20,002 nt of DNA from Chthoniobacterales bacterium (lineage in GTDB: Bacteria; Verrucomicrobiota; Verrucomicrobiia; Chthoniobacterales; UBA10450), in assembly GCA_013812515.1 (NCBI GenBank), contig JACCTI010000231.1, positions 1-20,002 of the forward strand. The letters are read 5' to 3'. Position numbers and translations under genes: made by a program. The stretch's first letter is position 1. Each line of letters starts with the position of its first letter. Below are positions 15,131-20,002 of this stretch, one piece after another. A model generated the notes under the pieces. The model ran no database searches. It saw only the letters and a program-made list of their open reading frames with translations, and was not told the DNA's origin.

Positions 15131-15250
15131 TGTCATTCTGAGCCGCAGAGACGGCGAAGGACCTCGCGCAGGGTGCTTGGCTTACCGACGCAGAGTTGAT
15201 TCCGGCACCCTGTGCGAGGTCCCTCGGCGCGCTGCAGCCTCGGGATGACC
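15131..15250. repeat. Inverted repeat (REP-like) between lgt and exbB
   Basis: The left arm 15131-15176 (GTCATTCTGAGCCGC at its outer end) faces the right arm 15205-15250 (ending CTCGGGATGACC). About three quarters of the 46 positions pair. A partial third unit, GTCATCCTGCGTTGCGAGAA, sits at 15111-15130. The same GTCATcCcGAG...GACCTCGC element recurs at 16239-16363. It lies directly after the lgt stop codon and before exbB (spacer 15040-15254), where it may end or stabilise transcripts. Confidence 0.85.
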
Positions 15251-15254
15251 GGAA

Positions 15255-16205
15255 TCAGCCAGCGCTCAACTTCTGCGGATAAGTAGGCCGCAGCCGCGCC
15301 GCCACGATGAATCCAAAACCGAGCGCGACCAGAAAGAACGAGAAAAATTGCCCGCGCGTGAACAGACCGATCATGGGCGCGTCCGGTTCACGGAAATACT
15401 CTACGACGATCCGGAGGATGGCGTAAACCGAGAGGAACAGCCCGGTGATGACGCCGTTCGGCTGACGCATGCGCGTACGGACAAGCCAAAGAATCGTGAA
15501 GAGTACCACGCCTTCGAGAAAGGCTTCGTACAATTGCGAGGGATGACGTGGGGTAAGGACGGTGCGCAGAATGGTCTCCGCGTGCGGGTTTGTTTTCGCG
15601 CTCAGCAGAATCGCGTCGGTTGTGGTCAGCGTCGGGTCGACCTGTTGCGCCATGCTGACGGCGCGGTCCGCGAGCGCGCTGTTCTCCGCTTCGAGCAGCT
15701 CCTTTGGAAACTGCATGGCCCAAGGCAAATTCGCCGCATGGCCATAAAGCTCGCCATTAATGAAGTTGGCGCATCGCCCGAAGAACAAGCCGATCGGCGC
15801 GGTCACGCAAAGGTTGTCGCCCAGGTTCGTCCAGTGGAGATGATGCTTTCGCGCGTAGAAAAGAGTGAAGAGGACGAGCCCGATCATGCCGCCGTGAGCT
15901 GACATTCCGCCTTCCCAGACCCGCAGGATAGAAACCGGATCGCGCAGCATCTCCGGCTTATAGAACAGGACGTAACCGAGCCGGCCGCCGATCATCACGC
16001 CGAAGAGCGCGGCCCAGGTGATGAAGTCGCCCACCTGCGCCTGCGGCAGATCCGCATAGCCTTTGCGCGACAGCCAGGAAAGCAGCGCGAACCCGCAGAG
16101 GAACGCCAGGACATAGGCCATCCCGTACCAGCGCGGACCGAACGATTCGGTTATGTGGAAAATGAAAGGATCGAGCTGATGAAGGTAGTAGGCGAGCGCG
16201 TGCAA
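15255..16205 (-). CDS. lgt: Phosphatidylglycerol--prolipoprotein diacylglyceryl transferase
   Basis: Lgt attaches diacylglycerol to the lipobox Cys of preprolipoproteins in the inner membrane. Features seen: RWYGMAYVLAF near the start, EGGMSAHGGMIG, the Lgt signature GRCANFINGELYG, PRHPSQLYEAFLEG, then RIVVEYFREPD and GQFFSF, with about seven membrane helices. About 50 residues between MQFPKEL and PRHPSQ are an unusually long external loop. The start is uncertain. No ATG lies between 16277 and the first core motif. I use TTG at 16205 (LHALAYYLHQLDPF), which gives 316 residues. The upstream ATG at 16277 would translate part of a palindromic repeat (RGPSPSWLARDD). No good ribosome-binding site helps decide. 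Confidence 0.93.
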   Translation of the reverse strand: MHALAYYLHQLDPFIFHITESFGPRWYGMAYVLAFLCGFALLSWLSRKGYADLPQAQVGDFITWAALFGVMIGGRLGYVLFYKPEMLRDPVSILRVWEGGMSAHGGMIGLVLFTLFYARKHHLHWTNLGDNLCVTAPIGLFFGRCANFINGELYGHAANLPWAMQFPKELLEAENSALADRAVSMAQQVDPTLTTTDAILLSAKTNPHAETILRTVLTPRHPSQLYEAFLEGVVLFTILWLVRTRMRQPNGVITGLFLSVYAILRIVVEYFREPDAPMIGLFTRGQFFSFFLVALGFGFIVAARLRPTYPQKLSAG

Positions 16206-16238
16206 AGGTTTGCGTATATCGCAGTAACGCTCGCGCTT

Positions 16239-16363
16239 GTCATCCCGAGCCAGCCAAGACGGCGAGGGACCTCGCACGGGCGGTGTTGATCACGCTCTTA
16301 TCCCGCGAACGTGCCCACCTCCGAAGGCGAGATCCCTCATCGTCGCCGCGATTCGGGATGACA
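16239..16363. repeat. Inverted repeat (REP-like) between uvrA and lgt
   Basis: Arms 16239-16275 (GTCATCCCGAGCC at its outer end, GAGGGACCTCGC inside) and 16327-16363 (GAGATCCCTCATCG, ending TTCGGGATGAC) pair imperfectly across about 50 bases. The right arm ends one base from the uvrA stop codon (16365-16367). The left arm lies just upstream of the chosen lgt start. It is the same element as at 15131-15250. Confidence 0.85.
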
Positions 16364-16364
16364 G

Positions 16365-19300
16365 TTACGAACGCGCGGCGAGAGAACGGGAACGCGCGGA
16401 ATTACGTCCCTCCTGAAGCACGTCGCGAAGGAACGGCGCGGTTCGGCTGACGCGGTTCTTCGCCACTTCCTCCGGTGTGCCGACGGCCACAATCTCGCCA
16501 CCTTCTGCGCCCGCTTCCGGTCCGATGTCCACGATGTAATCCGCTTCCGCAATCACACTCAGATTGTGCTCGATGACTATGACCGTGTTGCCTTCATCAA
16601 CGAGCCGGTGCAGCACCTTCAGGAGCAACTCCACATCCGCCATGTGCAATCCGATCGTCGGCTCTTCGAGCAAGTAGAGCGTCGACTTCGGTTTTCGCAT
16701 TTTGCGGATGCGCTCGTTTTGCGCGCGACCCGTGCCGCGCGCGAGTTCCGTCACCAGCTTCAACCGTTGCGCTTCGCCGCCGCTCAAAGTGGGACTAGGC
16801 TGCCCGAGCTTCAGGTAACCGAGACCCGTGTCGACGAGCAGCTGCAGCGGCCGTGCGATCTTCTGATTCGTCGCGAACAGTTCCGCGGCCTGCTCGATGG
16901 TCATCTCCATTACGTCGCCGATGCTGCGCTCGTTGTAGAGGACCTCGAGTGTTTGCGGATTGTAACGGCGCCCATGGCAGTCTCCACAAGGCACGTAGCT
17001 GCTCGGCAGGAAGCTCATCTCGAGTTTGATCACGCCTTGGCCTTTGCACGTTTCGCAACGGCCGCCCTCCGTGTTGAAGGAGAAGCGCGCGTTCGTGTAA
17101 CCACGCACGCGCGAAACCGGCAACTGCGCAAAGAGATGGCGGACTTCGTCGAAGACCTTGATGTAAGTCGCGGGCGTGGAGCGGGAGGTTTTCCCGATCG
17201 GCGACTGGTCGACTTCATAAACCGTCTCGAAAAACTCCGCGCCGGTGACCCAGGTAGGGTGGGCGTCTCGCCCGCCGGCGAAAGCGTCTCGCTTTCTCGA
17301 ACTTTCGAAAGACTGTTTTGGCGAGACGCCGAAACCGGCGGGCGAGATGCCCACCCTACCCAGACAATCGCGGACGGCCGGGAGCAGCACGGAGCGCATG
17401 AGCGTCGACTTGCCCGAGCCCGAAATCCCAGTGATGACGGAGAGCCGATTCACTGGGAAACGGGCGTCGACATTCTTGAGATTGTTCGCCTGCGCGCCCC
17501 GAATTTCGATCCACTGCTCGACCTCGCCTAACGAGCGGCGACTTTCGCGGATCGGATGGGAAAGCGGCGATCGCAAACAGCGCCCGGTCTGCGAGCCAGA
17601 GTGCGCCTCGATTTCCGCGAGCGTTCCCTGCACCACCACTTCACCGCCATGCATCCCGGCCCCGGGCCCGAGATCGATGATGTGGTCCGCGCGCCGCATG
17701 GTTTCCTCGTCGTGCTCAACGACCACGAGCGAATTCCCCTTCTCCCGGAGCGCGGTCAGGGTTTCCAGAAGGCGAATGTTGTCGCGCGGATGCAAGCCAA
17801 TCGTCGGCTCGTCCAGGACGTAGAGAACGCCGCGCAAATTCGAGCCGAGTTGCGCGGCGAGCCGGATGCGTTGCGATTCGCCACCGCTCAGCGTCTTTGC
17901 TGAGCGGCCAAGCGCCAGATAAGACAGCCCGACGTTTTCCATGAACTCGAGCCGCTGCTGAATTTCCGGCACGAGATCGGCCGCGATCGTTTTCTGATTC
18001 CCGCGAAAGCGGAGTTTCCCCAGCGACGCCGCGGCTTCACCAGCGGAAAGCGAGGTGAAGTGGTCGATCGTGTGACCTTGCACTCGGACGTGCCGCGCGA
18101 TCGCGTTCAAACGCGAGCCGCGACACGAGGGACATTCACTCGTCTCCTCTTCATCGATTGATTCGAACTCGCGATCAGCCGCGACTTCGCTTTCGAGCAT
18201 CGATTCGCCCGTCTCTTCGGTGCCGTTCTGTTTGGCCCGATTCCAAATTTCGCCGAACCCGCCGCACTCTTCGCACGCGCCATGCGGTGAATTAAACGAA
18301 AACAAACGGGGATCGAGCCCTTCAAACGCCCGGCCGCAACCCGGACAGCTCATCTCGGTGCTCATGACGGTGAGCCGATGCTTTGCATCAAGCAGATGCG
18401 CGGTGCCGCGGCCGATATCGAGCGCCCGCTGCACCAGGTTGCGCGCTTTCAGGATTCGCTTCGCGTCAATCACGCCGACAACGACATCGATCGTGTGTTC
18501 TTTGAAGCGCTCCAGTTTTCCGAATTGCCCGATCGGGGTGAGCTGGCCGTCGACAAAGAGCGTGTCGAAGCCTTGCCGCTCCGCCCAACGCGCGACATCG
18601 GTGTGGAAACCTTTGCGCGCTTTGACGAGCGGCGCGAGGACCTTGAGCAACCCGCGATTTGCCGCCGCCTCTACTTGCCTAACGATCGCGGCGAGGCTCT
18701 GCTTCTCCACCGGCAGATCGCAATCGGGACAGAACTGCGTGCCCGTTTTCGCGAAGAGGAGCCGCAGGAAGTGATAGACTTCCGTCACGGTCGCGACGGT
18801 TGATTTCCCGCCACCGCGTGTGACCCGCTGTTCGATGGCAACGCTCGGCGGGACACCTTCGACTAGATCCACGTCGGGCTTCTCGAGCTGCTCCACGAAC
18901 TGCCGCGCGTAGGGCGACATGCTGTCGAGAAAGCGGCGTTGCCCTTCGGAAAAGAGAATGTCGAAAGCGAGCGTCGATTTCCCCGAGCCGCTCAGCCCGG
19001 TGATGATCACCATCTTGTCGCGCGGGATGTGGAGCGAGATGTTCTTCAGGTTGTGCTCGCGCGCGCCGTGAATCCGGATCGCGAGACCGGCGGCGTTGCG
19101 ATTTGTCTCGGGTAGGGTGGGCATTCTGCCCGCCGCGGCCGGCATCCTACCGGGCGGAACTTCTGCGGCGCGCAATGCAATGACGCCATCCTCGTCCTCG
19201 TCTGTGCCGTTCGTGATTCGCCCCGAGATGCGGCGAACGGCGGGCGAGACGCCCACCCTACCCGAGACAATGTCGCGCAAATATTCTCCGGTATGCGACG

Positions 19301-20002
19301 TCTGTACCTCCGCGACTTGCTCCGGCGTACCCGCTGCAACTAACTCTCCACCGTCATCACCAGCCTCCGGTCCAAGATCGATGACCCAGTCGGCGCACTT
19401 GATCACCTCGAGATTGTGCTCGATGACGACGATCGTGTGGCCGCTCTTCACGAGCCGCTGAAAGACTTTCACGAGCAGCGCCACATCGTCGAAGTGCAGG
19501 CCCGTCGTCGGCTCATCGAAGATGAAGAGCTTGCCCTTCGGCGAATCACCATTCCCACCGACCGCGTGATCACCCAGGTGCCCAACTAGCTTGAGCCGCT
19601 GTGATTCGCCGCCGGATAACGTGTTCAACGGCTGCCCGAGCCGGATGTAGCCCAAACCGACTTCGTCCAGCACGTCGAGCCGATCCCCCAGCTTTTCGGA
19701 TTCGCCGATCTGCGCGAAGAACTGAATTGCTTCGCTCACCGTCATCTGCAGCACGTCGTGGATGGATCTTCCGCTGAGCTGCACGCGCTGGACATGCGGC
19801 TGGAAGCGTTTCCCTGCGCACTCGGCGCAACGCACGAAGAGGTCGCTCAGGAATTGCATTTCGATCTTCTCGGAGCCGGTGCCGCAACATCGTTCGCACC
19901 GGCCGCTGCCGGAGTTGAAGGAGAAAGCGCTCGCGGTCAGCCCTTGCGCCATCGCCTCCGGTAAGGCGGCGAATAGTTCGCGCACGCGATCGTAGAGGCC
20001 GA
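16365..20002 (-). CDS. uvrA: Tandem (double-length) UvrA excinuclease subunit, partial at 5' end
   Basis: UvrA is the damage-sensing ABC ATPase of nucleotide excision repair. The frame is open through the right edge (GLYDRVRELFAALPEA), so the start is outside the window. The 1,212 residues visible hold the end of one UvrA copy: zinc motif CERCCGTG/CAEC, LSGGESQRLKL near 19600, and FDEPTTGLH. A whole second copy follows: GLSGSGKST near 18990, zinc Cys pairs, LSGGESQRIRL near 17880, LDEPTIGLH, GISGSGKST near 17420, CETCKGQG/CGDC, LSGGEAQRLKL near 16780, and LLEEPTIGLH. Such fused double UvrAs are known in Chlamydia (about 1,800 residues). Two palindromic repeats are inserted in frame (17253-17360 and 19104-19269). 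The last Walker B reads Glu-Glu rather than Asp-Glu. Confidence 0.96.
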   Translation of the reverse strand, partial: GLYDRVRELFAALPEAMAQGLTASAFSFNSGSGRCERCCGTGSEKIEMQFLSDLFVRCAECAGKRFQPHVQRVQLSGRSIHDVLQMTVSEAIQFFAQIGESEKLGDRLDVLDEVGLGYIRLGQPLNTLSGGESQRLKLVGHLGDHAVGGNGDSPKGKLFIFDEPTTGLHFDDVALLVKVFQRLVKSGHTIVVIEHNLEVIKCADWVIDLGPEAGDDGGELVAAGTPEQVAEVQTSHTGEYLRDIVSGRVGVSPAVRRISGRITNGTDEDEDGVIALRAAEVPPGRMPAAAGRMPTLPETNRNAAGLAIRIHGAREHNLKNISLHIPRDKMVIITGLSGSGKSTLAFDILFSEGQRRFLDSMSPYARQFVEQLEKPDVDLVEGVPPSVAIEQRVTRGGGKSTVATVTEVYHFLRLLFAKTGTQFCPDCDLPVEKQSLAAIVRQVEAAANRGLLKVLAPLVKARKGFHTDVARWAERQGFDTLFVDGQLTPIGQFGKLERFKEHTIDVVVGVIDAKRILKARNLVQRALDIGRGTAHLLDAKHRLTVMSTEMSCPGCGRAFEGLDPRLFSFNSPHGACEECGGFGEIWNRAKQNGTEETGESMLESEVAADREFESIDEEETSECPSCRGSRLNAIARHVRVQGHTIDHFTSLSAGEAAASLGKLRFRGNQKTIAADLVPEIQQRLEFMENVGLSYLALGRSAKTLSGGESQRIRLAAQLGSNLRGVLYVLDEPTIGLHPRDNIRLLETLTALREKGNSLVVVEHDEETMRRADHIIDLGPGAGMHGGEVVVQGTLAEIEAHSGSQTGRCLRSPLSHPIRESRRSLGEVEQWIEIRGAQANNLKNVDARFPVNRLSVITGISGSGKSTLMRSVLLPAVRDCLGRVGISPAGFGVSPKQSFESSRKRDAFAGGRDAHPTWVTGAEFFETVYEVDQSPIGKTSRSTPATYIKVFDEVRHLFAQLPVSRVRGYTNARFSFNTEGGRCETCKGQGVIKLEMSFLPSSYVPCGDCHGRRYNPQTLEVLYNERSIGDVMEMTIEQAAELFATNQKIARPLQLLVDTGLGYLKLGQPSPTLSGGEAQRLKLVTELARGTGRAQNERIRKMRKPKSTLYLLEEPTIGLHMADVELLLKVLHRLVDEGNTVIVIEHNLSVIAEADYIVDIGPEAGAEGGEIVAVGTPEEVAKNRVSRTAPFLRDVLQEGRNSARSRSLAARS
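17253..17360. repeat. 108-bp palindromic element inserted in frame in uvrA (last ATPase domain)
   Basis: The 26-nt arms 17253-17278 and 17335-17360 match as an inverted repeat at 25 of 26 positions (outer end GGTAGGGTGGGC). A nested pair, GCGTCTCG/CGAGACGC (17284-17291 and 17322-17329), sits inside. The length is exactly 36 codons. On the minus strand it encodes a Gly/Arg/Ser-rich insertion starting GRVGISPAGFG, between LLPAVRDC and VTGAEFFETV, where ordinary UvrA has a short variable linker before VDQSPIG. Confidence 0.9.
19104..19269. repeat. Palindromic element inserted in frame in uvrA (junction of the two UvrA copies)
   Basis: Arms 19104-19135 and 19238-19269 (outer end TGTCTCGGGTAGGGTGG) form an inverted repeat with about four mismatches in 32. 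The core is the same GGTAGGGTGGGC...GCCCGCCG unit as at 17253-17360. It is translated on the minus strand as the linker from SGRVGVSPAVRR through TDEDEDG to GRMPTLPE, between the end of the first UvrA copy (GEYLRDIV) and the start of the second (IRIHGAREHNL). Confidence 0.88.

Noticed and set aside
15131..16363. REP-like repeats as a CRISPR array
   Set aside because: They are inverted, not regularly spaced direct repeats, and no cas genes are present.
16566..17531. 321-residue plus-strand frame opposite uvrA
   Set aside because: It is fully antisense to conserved UvrA motifs and has no domain of its own.

Overview
The window is GC-rich bacterial DNA, probably from a member of the Verrucomicrobiota (Spartobacteria/Chthoniobacterales-like). 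The main grounds are a tandem, double-length UvrA of the kind known from the PVC superphylum (chlamydial UvrA is about 1,800 residues), abundant palindromic intergenic repeats, and a relic of a PQQ methanol dehydrogenase. The taxonomic call is inference; no rRNA gene is present.

Layout: 1-432 has no convincing gene. 433-2111 is a large imperfect inverted duplication. Each outer end carries an identical tRNA-Thr(CGT) gene transcribed outward, each arm is the roughly 420-nt upstream flank of that tRNA, and the middle holds a frameshifted remnant of a sensor kinase/receiver gene. Next come a polyprenol-phosphate-mannose-synthase-like GT2 gene (+) and, convergent with it, a five-gene minus-strand operon: two small coiled-coil membrane proteins, gatC, gatA and a GT87 membrane mannosyltransferase. 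The last three are joined by ATGA overlaps. A radical SAM/SPASM protein with an unusual N-terminal domain is divergent from the operon. It is followed by an IS481 transposase scrap and an isoaspartyl peptidase/L-asparaginase.

The second half is all on the minus strand apart from one relic. It holds a fused trehalose-6-phosphate synthase/phosphatase, a plus-strand relic of a XoxF-type methanol dehydrogenase, an ExbB-ExbD-TonB-like energy-transduction set, lgt (prolipoprotein diacylglyceryl transferase) and the 3' two thirds of the tandem uvrA, which runs off the right edge.

Themes: (i) palindromic repeats are everywhere, in intergenic positions (both sides of lgt, between exbB and exbD) and, more unusually, twice inside the uvrA reading frame, where they are translated. 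(ii) Gene debris (kinase/receiver, IS481, XoxF) suggests a genome losing accessory functions. (iii) GT2 and GT87 may form a lipid-linked mannose donor and user pair. (iv) The inverted tRNA-Thr duplication keeps patches of very high identity, including two overlapping hairpins whose differences stay pairing-compatible. It is the most intriguing non-coding structure here.
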